From contig CAMDGM010000008.1 in NCBI GenBank assembly GCA_945898015.1, positions 39,766 through 103,765 of the forward strand: a stretch of DNA of 64,000 bases, written 5' to 3'. Positions within the stretch are counted from its first letter, which is position 1. Every line of letters begins with the position of its first letter. Position numbers and translations under genes: made by a program. Below, one piece after another: positions 19,485 to 31,840 of the stretch. This stretch comes from PVC group bacterium (lineage in GTDB: Bacteria; Verrucomicrobiota; Kiritimatiellia; CAIKKV01). Under the pieces are notes generated by a model. The model did not search any database, was not told the origin of the DNA, and worked only from the letters and a program-made list of their open reading frames with translations.

Positions 19485-19822
19485 GCGGACGCCTTCAGGG
19501 CCTCGTCGACGGTGTCGAAAATCTCGAACACCTTGTAGGCGCGGGTGATCTCGAAGACCAGCCGGGCTCGTTTCTGCAATCGGGCGATCCGGATATCCCC
19601 GCCGCGTTCGCCGCAGCGCTTGAGAAGCACAATCAACAGGCCCAGCCCGGCGCTATCGATGAACTCCATCGCCCCCAGATCGAGCACCATCTGGCGGACG
19701 GAATCATGCTCGTTCATCCACCGGAAAACCTGGTCCCGGAACGAATCCACGTTGGCGGCCGTCAAGGCTCCCCCGAGCGTAACCACCCCCCGACCCTCGC
19801 GCACCTCGAACTGCAAATTCAT
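19481..19822 (-). CDS. STAS-domain anti-sigma-factor antagonist-like protein
   Basis: 113 aa; VVTLGGALTAANVDSFRDQVFRWM, MVLDLGAMEFIDSAGLGLLIVLLKRC (phosphorylatable Ser in DSAGLG). Confidence 0.93.
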   Translation of the reverse strand: MNLQFEVREGRGVVTLGGALTAANVDSFRDQVFRWMNEHDSVRQMVLDLGAMEFIDSAGLGLLIVLLKRCGERGGDIRIARLQKRARLVFEITRAYKVFEIFDTVDEALKASA

Positions 19823-19841
19823 CCCGTCCTCCTTTGTTGCG

Positions 19842-20576
19842 CTAATACGCTCCCCGGCCCAGCAAAACCGCCGGCACGGTCTTCAAGAGAATAACAATAT
19901 CCGACCCGAGATTCTGGCTGTGAATGTACTGCAGATCCAGCCGGACCTGCTCCTTGAAGGGGATTTCGGAACGGCCCTGAATCTGCCACAGGCAGGTCAG
20001 CCCGGGTTTCGCATGCAGCCGCTTCCGCTCTTCCAGCGTGTACAACGCCACTTCGCGCGGCACGGGGGGGCGCGGCCCGACCAGCGCCAGATCCCCCAGC
20101 AGGACATTCAAAAACTGGGGCATTTCGTCGATGCTGAAGCGCCGGATAAACCGGCCCACCCGCGTGATGCGGGGATCCTGCTTCATCTTGAAAATAACCC
20201 CGTCCCCGGATTCGTTTTTCGCCGCCAGCGCATCCTTCAGCTTGTCCGCATTCCGCACCATGGATCGGAATTTGTAGAATTTAAACAGCCGGCCGTACTG
20301 CCCCACGCGGGTCTGGGCGAAGAACACCGGCCACCCGTCCTCCCACACGATCGCCAGTGCCACGCCAACCAGCAAAGGCGACAAGAGCAGCAGGCCGACC
20401 GAGGCGCCGGCGATGTCCAGAAGACGCTTGAGCACAAACAGGCTGCGGAGACTGAATTCCCAGGCCGCCAGCTTGACGGCCTGCCGCCGGCGCAACCGGC
20501 GCACACTAGCCTGCGACACAGGCAGGTCCAGCGTCTTGAACAATTCCATTCGCGCCTGATAGAGAGACTCATTCAT
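19842..20576 (-). CDS. Polyprenyl-phosphate sugar phosphotransferase (bacterial sugar transferase, EPS initiation)
   Basis: KRLLDIAGASVGLLLLSPLL, FYKFRSMVRNADKL, RRFSIDEMPQFLNVLLGDLALVGPRPPVPREV. Confidence 0.95.
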   Translation of the reverse strand: MNESLYQARMELFKTLDLPVSQASVRRLRRRQAVKLAAWEFSLRSLFVLKRLLDIAGASVGLLLLSPLLVGVALAIVWEDGWPVFFAQTRVGQYGRLFKFYKFRSMVRNADKLKDALAAKNESGDGVIFKMKQDPRITRVGRFIRRFSIDEMPQFLNVLLGDLALVGPRPPVPREVALYTLEERKRLHAKPGLTCLWQIQGRSEIPFKEQVRLDLQYIHSQNLGSDIVILLKTVPAVLLGRGAY

Positions 20577-22621
20577 GACCCCTCCGCCCCTTCATCCCGA
20601 CAAGACGACTCAAAGGTGAAATCCCGCGCCACCACAAACAGGATGACATTCTCGCGCTCCCGGCGAACCACGTCAATATGTTTAGCAATCGCCCGGATAA
20701 TCCGCAATCCGCGGCCCCGGTCCGCCTTCTCGGTCTGTCTCATGGAAAAGGCCAGACGCTCCTCGAAATCCCACTCCCGCCCGTGATCCCGGAACAGTAA
20801 CCACGCGCCGTGCTCGGTCAGTCGTAGCTTTAAATCGATTCGGGAATCCCGCGGCGCTTCGGCATGATCCACCACATTCGCCCCGTGCTCCATCACCAGC
20901 AACTGGGCGGCGCCGGCGGCTTCCTCCGGCCACTGCTGCTCAATCAGGACCCGTTTCACCTCGGAGGCCAACGCCGCCACCTCGGCATGCGTGGGCGCAA
21001 TGGCCCGCTCTAGCCGAACCGAGGGCGGATCGACCGTTCGCACCACCAGAAGGGTGCAGTCATCCTGCGACAGCTGATACCCCTGATGCGCCAACCGGTC
21101 CAGAATTTCACGGGCCGGATCGACGATTTCCGGATTCCCCGACACCGCCCCCAAAACGACACCCAGATTCACATCCCCGCAGGGGTCACCGTCATCCGCT
21201 TGCCTAGCCTCCATCAACCCGTCGGTGAAGATGAACAGGCTGGCACCGGCCGGCAGGACCATTCGCACTTCATCGGCAGTCGTATACGGCGGCAAATCCT
21301 GTTCGGAAGGCAGGCCGATCGGCAATCCCCCCCGATCGGGAAACGACGGCAACACATGGCCGGACGCCTCCACCATCAGCGGCATCGGATGTCCGCAATT
21401 GAACGCCACGCACTCCCGGGCCGCAACATCAAAGACGGCCATGAACAATGTGGCGTACAACTCCGGGTTCGTCACATAATAGCGGAACCGGCGGTGAATT
21501 TCGCTGCACATGGCCGCCGGCCCGCGATCGACATATTCGCGGACCACCTCGCTGACCAGAGCCTTAAGCAAGGTGGAGATCATGGCGGGCCCCACCCCAT
21601 GCCCGGCGACGTCCCCCACGTAAACGCACACACGATCCCCGGACAATTTGATGATATCAAAGACGTCCCCGCCCACGCTCATGCTGGACTGATAGGCGCT
21701 TCGAATTTCCATCGTCCGGCTGAAGAACGGATCCGTGGTCAACAGCTTGCGCTGCAGCGATCCGGCCACCTCCAGCTCATGCGCCATGCGGGACTGCCAT
21801 TGACGGAGTTCGTCATTCTGCCTCTTGAGTTGAAGGGCATTCCGGACCCGGACCAGCAGTTCGCGGGCATGGAACGGCTTGCGGATGTAATCAAACGCGC
21901 CCTTCGCAAAGGCGTGCTCGACATCCTCCAGCGTCGAGCGGGCCGTGACCATGATCACGGGGATATGCCGCGTCGCCGGATCCTCGGCCAGACGCTGACA
22001 CACCTCGTAGCCGGACAGCCCCGGCATGACGACGTCCACCAGCGCAACATCCGGGTCCGTTTTCCGGGCCAATTCAAGGGCCTGCTCGCCGGTGTCAGCC
22101 TCAATTACCTCCGCGCCGCGCGCGGCCAGGAGCTTGCGTAAAAAAAGACGGTTCGGCAGCGCGTCATCCACCACCAAAATGCGCCCTTCCAGCCGGGCGG
22201 TGCCGGAGGGAGGCAACGCGTCCTGGCCAGGCAGCGGCGGCGCCCAGGTCTTCTGCCAGTGGTCCAGGCGCGACGTCAGGTCGGCGCAGCGGCCGAGATC
22301 GCCCTGCCGGGCATACCGGCTCAACTCCTCGCCCACCACCGAAATCTCGGGCGATCCCGCCGTTCCGCCCATCCCCTGCAACGAATGCGCCTGGGCGCGG
22401 ATGCTGTCAATGTCATGCGCGGCAATGGCAATTCGCAACACGTTGATGATCAGCCGCAACTGCTTGGCAAACAGCCCCAGAAGCTCCTCGTCCACTTCAT
22501 CCAGCGAGGTCCGAAAGGCCTGCGCGCGAGACTCCAGATCCGGGATCATATCCTGGAACCACGTGACACTCAGGCCCTGATCCGGAGGAACCAGGCTGCC
22601 GCCCTGCTCAGGAGAGGTCAT
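20573..22621 (-). CDS. HPt-REC-PP2C (SpoIIE-like) phosphatase-HATPase (RsbW-like) signalling protein
   Basis: AHSLQGMGGTAGSPE (HPt); ILVVDDALPNR, VALVDVVMPGLSGYEV (REC); VGGDVFDIIKLSGDRVCVYVGDVAGHGVGPAMIS, FIFTDGLMEAR (PP2C); LLVMEHGANVVDHAEA, FRDHGREWDFEE, RGRGLRIIRA (HATPase). ATG 22621 overlaps the glgP stop. Confidence 0.92.
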   Translation of the reverse strand: MTSPEQGGSLVPPDQGLSVTWFQDMIPDLESRAQAFRTSLDEVDEELLGLFAKQLRLIINVLRIAIAAHDIDSIRAQAHSLQGMGGTAGSPEISVVGEELSRYARQGDLGRCADLTSRLDHWQKTWAPPLPGQDALPPSGTARLEGRILVVDDALPNRLFLRKLLAARGAEVIEADTGEQALELARKTDPDVALVDVVMPGLSGYEVCQRLAEDPATRHIPVIMVTARSTLEDVEHAFAKGAFDYIRKPFHARELLVRVRNALQLKRQNDELRQWQSRMAHELEVAGSLQRKLLTTDPFFSRTMEIRSAYQSSMSVGGDVFDIIKLSGDRVCVYVGDVAGHGVGPAMISTLLKALVSEVVREYVDRGPAAMCSEIHRRFRYYVTNPELYATLFMAVFDVAARECVAFNCGHPMPLMVEASGHVLPSFPDRGGLPIGLPSEQDLPPYTTADEVRMVLPAGASLFIFTDGLMEARQADDGDPCGDVNLGVVLGAVSGNPEIVDPAREILDRLAHQGYQLSQDDCTLLVVRTVDPPSVRLERAIAPTHAEVAALASEVKRVLIEQQWPEEAAGAAQLLVMEHGANVVDHAEAPRDSRIDLKLRLTEHGAWLLFRDHGREWDFEERLAFSMRQTEKADRGRGLRIIRAIAKHIDVVRRERENVILFVVARDFTFESSCRDEGAEGS

Positions 22622-25110
22622 GGCCGGCTCCTTTCCGGCCGCGCGCCGACCGGCTGGATGTTCCAAATCCGCCCGGCATATTCCCGGATGGCGCGATCGC
22701 TGGAAAACCCGCCCATGCGAGACACGTTCAACACCGCCCGGCGAGTCCAGTCCGCCGGTTCCCGATATAGCGCCTCCACCCGGGCCTGTGCGTCCACATA
22801 GGAGCGAAAATCCGCCAGATGGAAGTATGCATCCCCCCATTCGGTCAACATGCGCCAGATATCGAGGAAAAGGCCGGGCTCATCAGGACAGAAGGTGTTA
22901 TCCCGCAACGCATTCATCACCGCCCCAAGCTCGGCGTCGCGCGCCACCCACTCCGAGGGCTGATACGTCGGACGCAGCGCGTCCAGCTCTTCCGCCCGGT
23001 GGCCGAAAATGAAAATATGGTCCAGCCCCACGGCCTGGGCGATCTCTATGTTGGCGCCATCCCAGGTGCCGATGGTCAACGCCCCGTTGAGCGCCAGCTT
23101 CATGTTCCCGGTTCCCGACGCCTCCGTCCCGGCCGCCGAGATCTGCTCCGACAGGTCGGCCGCCGGAATGATGACCTCCGCCAGCGACACCTTGTAGTCC
23201 GGAATAAAGACCACCCGCAGGCGATCCCGCAACCGCCGGTCCGCCTCCAGAATCCGGGACAGATTGTTGATCAGCTTGATGATGAGCTTGGCCATCGCAT
23301 AGGACGGCGCGGCCTTGGCGCCAAACACAAAGGTGCGGGGCACCATATCCAGGGAAGGCCGGTCCCGCAGGCGAAGATACAGAGCGATAATGTGCAGCAC
23401 ATTCAGCATCTGCCGCTTGTACTCATGCAGCCGTTTCACCTGGACGTCAAAGAGGCTGGCCGGATCCGGCGCCACCCCCAGGCGCTCGCGGATCAGGCGC
23501 GACAGCCGTTCTTTGTTGCGGAGCTTGATCCGGCCCACGAGGTCCCGGAATTGCGGATCCGCCCCGAACGGCTCCAGCCGCCGCAACTCATCCGCATCCA
23601 GAATCCACCCGTCCCCGATCCGGCCCGTGATCAGCTCCGCCAGCTCCGGATTACACTGCCGAAGCCAGCGGCGATGCGTGACCCCGTTCGTCACGTTGCA
23701 GAACTTCTCCGGCCACAGGGCCGCGAAATCCGACGCCACCCGCCGGCGCAACAACTCCGAATGCAACTGCGCCACCCCGTTGACCGCATGGCTGCCCACC
23801 ATGGCCAGATGCGCCATGCGGACTTGCTTCACGTCCCCTTCCTCAATCAACGACATCCGCCGGATACGGGCGTCGTCGTCCGGATACACCTCGGCCACAT
23901 GCCGGAGAAACCGGGCGTTGATCTCGTAGACAATCTGCAGATGCCGGGGCAGAACCCGCTCGAACAGGGGCACAGGCCACTTCTCCAGCGCCTCGGGAAG
24001 AAGCGTATGATTGGTATACGCCAGCGTCCGGGAGGTGATGTCCCAGGCCGTTTCCCAGGGAATCTCCTCCTCGTCAACCAGACAGCGCATGAGCTCCGCC
24101 ACGGCCAGCGAGGGGTGCGTGTCGTTCATCTGCACCGCCGCCGCCTCCGGCAAACGGTGCCAATCGCGGGAAGCCGCGCTGAAATTCCGCGTCATATCCC
24201 GGATGGAGCAGGCCACCAGGAAATATTCCTGGAGAAAACGCAATTCGCGACCGGCGCTGGTATTGTCGGAGGGATACAGCACCTTGGTGATGGTTTCGGC
24301 CCAGTTCTTCTCCTCGACGGCCCGCACATAATCGCCCCGGTTGAACACTTCCAGCCGGAATCCCTGGGCGGCCCGTGAACTCCACAGGCGGAGCATGTTG
24401 ACTCGCGCGCCCCCCCATCCCATCACCGGCACGTCGTAGGGAATGCCTTCGATCATCTGCCAGTCCGTCCAGACCGATTGCGCGCCACCATGCGGGCGGG
24501 GGACCGACGTCGTCCGGCCGTAGGCGAGCACGCTGACCGCGTGCTCCGGGTGGACGATTTCCCAAGGGTTGCCCAGCTTCAGCCAGTCATCCGGCTGCTC
24601 CGTTTGCCAGCCATTATCAAATTCCTGCCGGAACATGCCATGCTCATATCTCAGTCCATGCCCGACCCCCGCATACCCCAGCGTGGCCAGCGAATCGAGA
24701 TAACAGGCCGCCAGCCGGCCCAACCCGCCGTTTCCAAGCCCCGCATCCGGCTCCAGCTGCTCAAGCGCCTCCTCATCCCACTGAAGCGACTTGAAAAGGG
24801 GCCCCCACGCCTCCCCCAACCCCAGGGCCAGCACGTTATTCTTCAGCAGGCGGCCAATCAGAAACTCCAGGGAAAGGTAATGGACCTGCTTCCCGACCGC
24901 CGGGGCCCCCGCCTCGCCCGAGGCCCGCAGCATCTTCTCCAGGGCCAGCTCGCGAATGGCCAGACACACGCAAAACCAGATATCGTAATCAGTCGCCTGC
25001 GCCAACGTCTTGCCTCTCACCGAAGCAAGGTGCTGCCGAATCCGGCCCAGTAAATTATTCTGGAGCGCGCCCGAAGTTTTCCGCTTGCACAATTGACCCG
25101 GCATATTCAT
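22618..25110 (-). CDS. glgP: Glycogen/starch/alpha-glucan phosphorylase
   Basis: ATG 25110 with upstream [80 protein letters not shown] (PLP region). Confidence 0.96.
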   Translation of the reverse strand: MNMPGQLCKRKTSGALQNNLLGRIRQHLASVRGKTLAQATDYDIWFCVCLAIRELALEKMLRASGEAGAPAVGKQVHYLSLEFLIGRLLKNNVLALGLGEAWGPLFKSLQWDEEALEQLEPDAGLGNGGLGRLAACYLDSLATLGYAGVGHGLRYEHGMFRQEFDNGWQTEQPDDWLKLGNPWEIVHPEHAVSVLAYGRTTSVPRPHGGAQSVWTDWQMIEGIPYDVPVMGWGGARVNMLRLWSSRAAQGFRLEVFNRGDYVRAVEEKNWAETITKVLYPSDNTSAGRELRFLQEYFLVACSIRDMTRNFSAASRDWHRLPEAAAVQMNDTHPSLAVAELMRCLVDEEEIPWETAWDITSRTLAYTNHTLLPEALEKWPVPLFERVLPRHLQIVYEINARFLRHVAEVYPDDDARIRRMSLIEEGDVKQVRMAHLAMVGSHAVNGVAQLHSELLRRRVASDFAALWPEKFCNVTNGVTHRRWLRQCNPELAELITGRIGDGWILDADELRRLEPFGADPQFRDLVGRIKLRNKERLSRLIRERLGVAPDPASLFDVQVKRLHEYKRQMLNVLHIIALYLRLRDRPSLDMVPRTFVFGAKAAPSYAMAKLIIKLINNLSRILEADRRLRDRLRVVFIPDYKVSLAEVIIPAADLSEQISAAGTEASGTGNMKLALNGALTIGTWDGANIEIAQAVGLDHIFIFGHRAEELDALRPTYQPSEWVARDAELGAVMNALRDNTFCPDEPGLFLDIWRMLTEWGDAYFHLADFRSYVDAQARVEALYREPADWTRRAVLNVSRMGGFSSDRAIREYAGRIWNIQPVGARPERSRP

Positions 25111-28100
25111 GGAACTCCTGTGATCCTGCACTCACCCACGGGGTGTTCATCCGTTTTTCTCGGCGCCGGCCTCGCGAATCCGAGCCACTGCGCCAACTTG
25201 GCCGCCAACTCCTCCGGAGAAACGGGCTTGGCGATGTAATCGTCCATCCCCGCGGCCAGGCATTTCTCCCGATCCCCCTCGAGCGCATGCGCCGTCATCG
25301 CCAGGATCGGAACGCGGGGCCCGGCGCCCTCGCGCCGCCGGATCTCCGCCGCCGCTTCATACCCGTCCATCTCCGGCATCTGGCAATCCATCAGAATCAA
25401 GTCGTACGGACTGCGCCGAATCGCATCAAGGGCCTCCAGCCCGTTGCCGGCCACATCCGCCGCATACCCCAGCTTCCGGAGCTGGCTCAGGGCCACCTTC
25501 TGATTCACCGGATTGTCTTCCACCAGGAGAATCCGATCGCCGGGCCGCGCCGAAGACACCACCGCAACAGGCTTTTCCGCCGGGCTCCACACCGCGCCGA
25601 CAACCGCCCCGCTCAGAGCCGTCACAAGCGCATCCATCAGCAGCGACGGCTTGACCGGCTTGCTCAGGCAAAGCGCGAAACCCGCCTGCCGCATCTCTTC
25701 GTTCGTGCGGGTCTGCCCCATCGACGTGAGCAGGATCAGCGGCAACGCCTGCAACTCCGGACTCGCCCGGACCTGCCGGGCAAACTCGAACCCGTCGGCG
25801 CCCTCCATGATGTGATCCACCAACGCCACCGAAAAGGGCCGCCCCTCCGCCTGCGCCCGCCGCAACAGGCCGAGCGCATCCCCGGCCGTCTCCGCCAGCT
25901 CCGGAACCATGTTCCACGACCGGAACTGATGATCGAGAATCTTGCGGTTCACCGGAAGATCGTCCACTACCAACACCCGCGCCTTCTTCAGATTGCCCCA
26001 GGCCGTCGACTTCTCTGGCGCAATCGAGGCCGAAACCCCGAAGGGCGCCGTGAACCAGAAGGTCGACCCCGCGCCTTTCTCGCTCGTCACGCCGATCGTC
26101 CCGCCCATCAGCTCGACCAGCCTTTTGCAGAGCGCCAGGCCAAGCCCCGTTCCCCCGTATTGACGGGACGCCGAACCATCCACTTGCGAAAACGCCTCGA
26201 ATAAGCGCCCCTGGGCTTCCGGGGAAATGCCGATGCCCGAATCGATCACCGCAAAACGCATCCACCGCGTCGGCCCGTCTGTCCGATCAAGGGAAACGGC
26301 CAGCACCACCTGGCCCTTTTCTGTGAACTTTACGGCGTTGCTCAGCAGATTCAGCAGGATGTGCCGAAGCCGGCCCACATCGCCGTTCAACCACCGGGGG
26401 CTCTCCCGCTCAAACTCCCACAACAGCTCGATTTTCTTGGCGGCCGCGCTCCCCTCCAAAAGGTCGATCAAACTCTCCACGACACCCACCAGGTCAAAAT
26501 CCTCCGACTCCACTGTCATCTTCCCGGCCTCGATCTTGGAAAAGTCCAGGATGTCGTTAATGGTGGAAAGCAGCAGGTCGCCGCTGTTTCGGATCGTCTC
26601 CACAAAATCCCGCTGCTCGGCCGTGAGCGGCGTGTCCAGAAGCAACCCGGTCAATCCGACCACGGCATTCATCGGCGTGCGGATCTCATGGCTCATGTTG
26701 GCCAGGAACTGGCTCTTGGCCTGCGTCGCTTTCTCGGCCTGCCGGGCCAGCTCGCGGGCCTGGGCAATCAACAGCTCCAGATCCCGGTTGGACTGCTCCA
26801 GTTCCGCCTGTTGGTGGCGAATTCCCGCATCAGCCCGGCTCAAAAGCACATAGATGACGCCCATCACCAGAGCCAGCAACACCGAGCCAACCGCGCCCCC
26901 CAGGACCATCAGCCGGCCAAAAGCCTCCTTTTCAGACGAGAAATCGCGCATGACCAGCAGATTGCCAACCTCTTTTCCAGAAACGTCGTGAAGCGGGATG
27001 GCCGCGATCCGCCAAAGCTTACCATCCACCACCACTTCGCCATCCGTTTCGCCCGAGCCCGCCTCATCGGGAACCGAATCCACCCAGGCGAGAACACGAT
27101 CGGGCAAACGGCCCTGGGACGCATACACCACCGTACTCCGTGGAAAACGAGCCCAGTCGGGCGCTTGTTCCTGCAACCGCATGCCGGCTTCCCAGGCCGC
27201 TCGATTCAAATGCTCCTTTCGGACGATCACGGCCAACTGGCTGGCGGATCGGGCATGCAGTCGCCGGAGCGTGTCGCTCAACTCTTTGCCTAATTCCAGG
27301 TATCCGACCCGCCGGCCACCATCAAAGACCGGACGGACCACCCGCAACGTCAAAGCGCCCAGGGCGTCCATTTCAAGGCCGGATACCGTTTTTCCGGTCC
27401 GCTCCGCCTCCAACAGGGTGAAGCGTTCGTTCCGATCGCCCCGTTTTTCGGGCTCATGCACGCGCAGCATGTAAACCTGATTGGTATCAAAGAATGAAAA
27501 ATGACTGATCTCGTTATCCTCGCGAAGCGACTCAAAGACCGGCCGCCAGGTGTTCAGCAGGCCCTGGGCATCCCCGGCGAGCAGGGCCTTCTGAACATCC
27601 GGATCGGCGGCAATCGGGTTGGCGGTTGAGGCCAGACCGGAAGCCTGTTCATCCAGGGAGACGCGAACATCGCTGGACACATCATGAATATCAGAGGCAA
27701 TCTCGTCCGCCAGCCGTTGTTGATTCTGCCGCCAGAGCAGCACCCCGGCGCCGACCGCCAAAACGACCATCAGCACCGACAGAGACGGAAACAACCGCCA
27801 CAGGACCGGCTTGGACGAAACGTCCATGCGGCCGATCGAAAAAACGGCGGTGGCGACGCCAATGAACAAGACCACCAACAATCCCACCGGCAACGCCACA
27901 CGGGTGGCGACTTCCCATTTCCAGGTCCGGGCGTCAATATCCATCCCGAACACGGCAGCCACAGCGCCGGTGTGAGGATCGACCAACGGGACCAACGCCG
28001 TGATCCACACCCCCCAATGGTCGGCGTACGGCCCTTCCGTGGCCGGCTGCCCCGAGTCAAACGCGAGATGAAACGATTCCGGCGCCTCCTCGTACACCTG

Positions 28101-28481
28101 GCCCGGGGCCGCGTGATCCTTGGAATTCACCGGCTCCGAGTCCAGATAGAAAAACACGGCCCCATCGCTCCGGTGTCCCATCAAGTACAGCCACCGCCAC
28201 TTCACATTGACCGAACAGGCGTCCGTAATCTGCTTCGTAATCCCCGCGTATTCTGGCTTGGCCAGATCCGCCTCCGTCCCGGAAAGCGCCTGGACCTGTT
28301 CCAGGTTCATGGTTTTCGCCACCAGCTGGGCCTGCTGAAGGAGGTCATCGCGCATTTCGTGATCGACCAGCCGCAGCATCACCACGGTGCCCAGCAACAC
28401 CAAGCCCAGAAGCGCCGCAAGGGCCACCGCCCCTCGGCGCCGGGCCTCATTCCAAAGCTGATCCTGCTGGACGGTCTTCAT
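25107..28481 (-). CDS. Hybrid sensor histidine kinase: two tandem periplasmic sensor modules, HisKA, HATPase, REC, REC
   Basis: 1124 aa; [66 protein letters not shown]; dCache_3-like [22 protein letters not shown] in the second sensor. Confidence 0.95.
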   Translation of the reverse strand: MKTVQQDQLWNEARRRGAVALAALLGLVLLGTVVMLRLVDHEMRDDLLQQAQLVAKTMNLEQVQALSGTEADLAKPEYAGITKQITDACSVNVKWRWLYLMGHRSDGAVFFYLDSEPVNSKDHAAPGQVYEEAPESFHLAFDSGQPATEGPYADHWGVWITALVPLVDPHTGAVAAVFGMDIDARTWKWEVATRVALPVGLLVVLFIGVATAVFSIGRMDVSSKPVLWRLFPSLSVLMVVLAVGAGVLLWRQNQQRLADEIASDIHDVSSDVRVSLDEQASGLASTANPIAADPDVQKALLAGDAQGLLNTWRPVFESLREDNEISHFSFFDTNQVYMLRVHEPEKRGDRNERFTLLEAERTGKTVSGLEMDALGALTLRVVRPVFDGGRRVGYLELGKELSDTLRRLHARSASQLAVIVRKEHLNRAAWEAGMRLQEQAPDWARFPRSTVVYASQGRLPDRVLAWVDSVPDEAGSGETDGEVVVDGKLWRIAAIPLHDVSGKEVGNLLVMRDFSSEKEAFGRLMVLGGAVGSVLLALVMGVIYVLLSRADAGIRHQQAELEQSNRDLELLIAQARELARQAEKATQAKSQFLANMSHEIRTPMNAVVGLTGLLLDTPLTAEQRDFVETIRNSGDLLLSTINDILDFSKIEAGKMTVESEDFDLVGVVESLIDLLEGSAAAKKIELLWEFERESPRWLNGDVGRLRHILLNLLSNAVKFTEKGQVVLAVSLDRTDGPTRWMRFAVIDSGIGISPEAQGRLFEAFSQVDGSASRQYGGTGLGLALCKRLVELMGGTIGVTSEKGAGSTFWFTAPFGVSASIAPEKSTAWGNLKKARVLVVDDLPVNRKILDHQFRSWNMVPELAETAGDALGLLRRAQAEGRPFSVALVDHIMEGADGFEFARQVRASPELQALPLILLTSMGQTRTNEEMRQAGFALCLSKPVKPSLLMDALVTALSGAVVGAVWSPAEKPVAVVSSARPGDRILLVEDNPVNQKVALSQLRKLGYAADVAGNGLEALDAIRRSPYDLILMDCQMPEMDGYEAAAEIRRREGAGPRVPILAMTAHALEGDREKCLAAGMDDYIAKPVSPEELAAKLAQWLGFARPAPRKTDEHPVGECRITGVP

Positions 28482-31183
28482 TCCGCCCTCTTCGCCCCTG
28501 AGAGCGTGTCCCGGATTTTAGCGGCCATGTCCGCCATTGAAAACGGTTTCTGGATAAACTGGACGCCTTCCTCCAGCACGCCATGCCGGGTGATGACATC
28601 CGCCGTAAACCCGGACATGAACAAACAGTTGAGCCCGGGCCGGGACGTCATCAGCCGTTCAGCCAGTTCGCGGCCGTTCATGCCGGGCATGACCACGTCG
28701 GTCACCAGCAGGTTAATCGTTCCGGCGTGTTCGTCCGCCATGCGCAACGCGGCCTGCGGCATGCCGGCCGCCAACACCGTATACCCCAGCTTCCGGAGCG
28801 TCCGGCTCATCGTGTTCAGGATGGCGGTGTCGTCCTCCACCAGCAGCACCGTCTCGGTCCCGCCCGGGGTGGGGCTCACTGGATTTGACGCCACGCTCAC
28901 GGCCTCCGCACCCACATGCCGGGGCAGATGGATCCGGAAGGTCGTGCCTTTCCCCGGCTCGCTGTAAACGCCGATGTGCCCCCGATTCTGCCGGACGATT
29001 CCATACACGGTAGCGAGCCCGAGCCCGGATCCTTTCCCCAGCGCCTTGGTCGTGAAAAAGGGCTCGAAAATCTCAGCCATCGTCTTCTTGTCCATCCCAC
29101 AGCCAGTATCGCTGACGGTCAACAGCACATAGTCGCCGGGAAGAAACCCGTCATGACGCAAGGTCTGGAATTCGTCCACGCAGACGTTTTCCGTCTCCAA
29201 GTGAACCGCCCCGACACCGTCAATGGCGTCACGCGCATTCACGCACAGGTTGGCCAGGATCTGGTCAATCTGGCCGGGATCCATCCGGACCGGCCACAGG
29301 TTCACGCCGGGCGACCAGACGAGCTCAATGTTCTCGCCGATCAGGCGGCGCAACATCTTGAGCATGCCCGCCACCGTCTCGTTCAGGTTGATCATCCGGG
29401 GCGCAATCGTCTGCTTGCGGGCGAACGCGAGCAATTGCCGGGTCAGCTCGGCGGCGCGACGGGCCGCCACCTGGATGTCCTCCAAATCACGCCGGGTCGG
29501 ATTGGACGGGTCGAGCTGTTCGGCCGCCAACTGGGCATACCCCAGAATGGCTTGAAGAATGTTGTTGAAATCGTGCGCCACGCCGCCGGCCAGCCGCCCC
29601 ACGGACTCCATCTTCCGGGCCTGGGCCAGCTGGCCCTCCAGGCCCAGCTGATCGGTGATGTCACGCTTCACGGCGACGTAGTTGACAATCACGCCCGCCA
29701 CATCGCGCACGGGTGAAATGGTCGCCTCTTCCGTGTAAAGCGATCCGTTCTTTTTCCGGTTGATCAGTCGGCCCTGCCAGGTCTTTCCGCTCGAAATCGT
29801 CTCCCACAATCCCCGATAGAACGCGTCGGTCTGCTCCCCGCTCTTGAGCATGCGCGTGGACTGCCCCACCACCTCCGCCCGCGTATATCCCGTCACGGTC
29901 TCGAACATGGGATTGACATACACAATGATCCCGCGCGCGTCCGTAATCGTGAACACCTCCGCCGCCTGCTCAATGGCCACCGAAAGCCGTTCCCGCTCGG
30001 CTTCGGCCTGCTTGCGCTCGGTGATATCGGCAATACTGGACAAGATGCAGGGGGAATGATTCACCTTGATCCGCTCGGCGGAATATAAGCCCGCGACCAA
30101 GCCGCCATTCTTTTTCCGAAACATGAACTCCCGGGCCACGACAGGGCGGCCCGCCTGAAGATCGGCCACGACACACTGCCGGGCCGCCTCGTTCACCCAC
30201 ATCCTCAGCCCGATCGACGAATCCGCCAGAACCTCTTCCCGGGTGAATCCCGTCGACGAAAGGAAGGCGTCATTGACCTCGAGGAACCGGCCGTCTTCCG
30301 CCCGCGTGATCGCAATGCCATAGGGCGATGTCTGGAACGCCCGGGCGTATTTCTCCTCGCTATCCCGCAGTTTCTGGGTACGCTCTTCCAGCAGGTCCTG
30401 CGCACGCAAGAGCGCCCGCTCCCGGCGGGCTCGCGCGCACAGCTCAACCAGATAATCGGGCTGAAAGGGCTTCTGCAGGTAGGCGACAGCCCCCCGTTTC
30501 ATCCACGTCAGGGCCAACTCGGAACCCCGATCGCCCGTGATCATCAGGCAGACACAGTCCGGCCGTTGCGCATGAAACGCATCAAGCAGGGAATCCCCCA
30601 TGCCATCGGGCAGGTGATAATCCAGCACAGCCGCGTCATAGGCCTTTTTCGTGAATGCCTCGGACGCCTCCCGGACGGTTCCCACCGTGTCCGCCTGATA
30701 GCCGTACACCGCAAACGAGGCTTTCAGGACATTGGCCAGCGGTTCCATATCCTCGACAATCAGCACCCGGAGAAAATGGTGCGGCTGGCTGCCGCTGAGC
30801 AAATCACGCACGCGGGACAAAAACTCGGCCGGCTCGATCGGGATCGCCAGGAAGGCGTTCGCACCCAGGTCCGCGGTAATGCGTGCGGCCTCGACTCCGG
30901 CAAACGTGGCCGACACCACCAGAATGGGCACCATGTTGAACGCCCAATAATCCGGCGAACGCAGCAGCCGGCAAAAGCGCCACCCGTCGATGCCGGGCAT
31001 GAACAAGTCGGTAATAATGAGCGCGGGGGGGAGCTCCGGCGTGAGAGCCGCCAGGGCGGCCGACGCATTCCCGAAATCCCGCACCTCGTAACCCTCTTTA
31101 CGCAACAACCCGGACAAGGCCGCGCGCTGCGTGGCGTCGTCATTGACGACGATCAACCGCCTGCTGGATGGCTGGATAGTCAT
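28478..31183 (-). CDS. Hybrid histidine kinase: REC-REC-PAS-PAS-HisKA-HATPase-REC
   Basis: [47 protein letters not shown], two PAS segments, [66 protein letters not shown]. Start ATG 31183 overlaps the previous stop. Confidence 0.94.
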   Translation of the reverse strand: MTIQPSSRRLIVVNDDATQRAALSGLLRKEGYEVRDFGNASAALAALTPELPPALIITDLFMPGIDGWRFCRLLRSPDYWAFNMVPILVVSATFAGVEAARITADLGANAFLAIPIEPAEFLSRVRDLLSGSQPHHFLRVLIVEDMEPLANVLKASFAVYGYQADTVGTVREASEAFTKKAYDAAVLDYHLPDGMGDSLLDAFHAQRPDCVCLMITGDRGSELALTWMKRGAVAYLQKPFQPDYLVELCARARRERALLRAQDLLEERTQKLRDSEEKYARAFQTSPYGIAITRAEDGRFLEVNDAFLSSTGFTREEVLADSSIGLRMWVNEAARQCVVADLQAGRPVVAREFMFRKKNGGLVAGLYSAERIKVNHSPCILSSIADITERKQAEAERERLSVAIEQAAEVFTITDARGIIVYVNPMFETVTGYTRAEVVGQSTRMLKSGEQTDAFYRGLWETISSGKTWQGRLINRKKNGSLYTEEATISPVRDVAGVIVNYVAVKRDITDQLGLEGQLAQARKMESVGRLAGGVAHDFNNILQAILGYAQLAAEQLDPSNPTRRDLEDIQVAARRAAELTRQLLAFARKQTIAPRMINLNETVAGMLKMLRRLIGENIELVWSPGVNLWPVRMDPGQIDQILANLCVNARDAIDGVGAVHLETENVCVDEFQTLRHDGFLPGDYVLLTVSDTGCGMDKKTMAEIFEPFFTTKALGKGSGLGLATVYGIVRQNRGHIGVYSEPGKGTTFRIHLPRHVGAEAVSVASNPVSPTPGGTETVLLVEDDTAILNTMSRTLRKLGYTVLAAGMPQAALRMADEHAGTINLLVTDVVMPGMNGRELAERLMTSRPGLNCLFMSGFTADVITRHGVLEEGVQFIQKPFSMADMAAKIRDTLSGAKRAE

Positions 31184-31797
31184 TCTGAAGCCCCCTGATC
31201 GTCCCGCACCAAGTCGGGATACAGCTTTTTCATACACTCGGTGCAAACACCATGACTGAACTCCGCCTCGGTATGCTCGTGAATATACACTTCAATTTGT
31301 TTCCAGATTCCCTGGTCGTCCCGGATCTTCTTGCAGCTCGCGCAAATGGGGATGAGGCCGCGCAGGGTGCGAATGTCCGCCAAAGCCGCCTGCAAGGCCA
31401 GAACCTTGGCGGCCACGGTGGCTTGGATCTCCAGCATCCGCACTCCCACATTGATCCGGGCGCGCAATTCTCCGGCATCAAAGGGCTTGGCCAGATAATC
31501 GTCGGCCCCGGCATCCAGCCCGGCAATCAGGTCGGCCTTATCCCCTTTGGTGGTCAGCATGATCAGGTATGGCGGCTGATCGGTCTGCACGGCGCGGGCG
31601 CGACGGCACACGTCCAGCCCGCTGAGCTCCGGCATCATCCAGTCCAGGATGACCATCCGGGGCGCATCGGGCTTCTGCATGGCCTCCCAGGCCTCCGCCC
31701 CGTTGACCGTCGCCACCACGTCATGGCCCTGCTTTTTAAGGATGTTCATCAGGACAATCCGGGAGGTCAAGTCGTCTTCCGCAATCAGGATACGCAT
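31180..31797 (-). CDS. Response regulator: REC plus C-terminal Cys-pair module
   Basis: RILIAEDDLTSRIVLMNILKK, VILDWMMPELSG, DDYLAKPFDAGELRARI; C-term IPICASCKKIRDDQGIWKQIEVYIHEHTEAEFSHGVCTECMKKLYPD. Confidence 0.93.
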   Translation of the reverse strand: MRILIAEDDLTSRIVLMNILKKQGHDVVATVNGAEAWEAMQKPDAPRMVILDWMMPELSGLDVCRRARAVQTDQPPYLIMLTTKGDKADLIAGLDAGADDYLAKPFDAGELRARINVGVRMLEIQATVAAKVLALQAALADIRTLRGLIPICASCKKIRDDQGIWKQIEVYIHEHTEAEFSHGVCTECMKKLYPDLVRDDQGASE

Positions 31798-31840
31798 GGG
31801 AACCGCTCCGCTATCAAGTTCTGTCCTCGACCCGTTTTCA

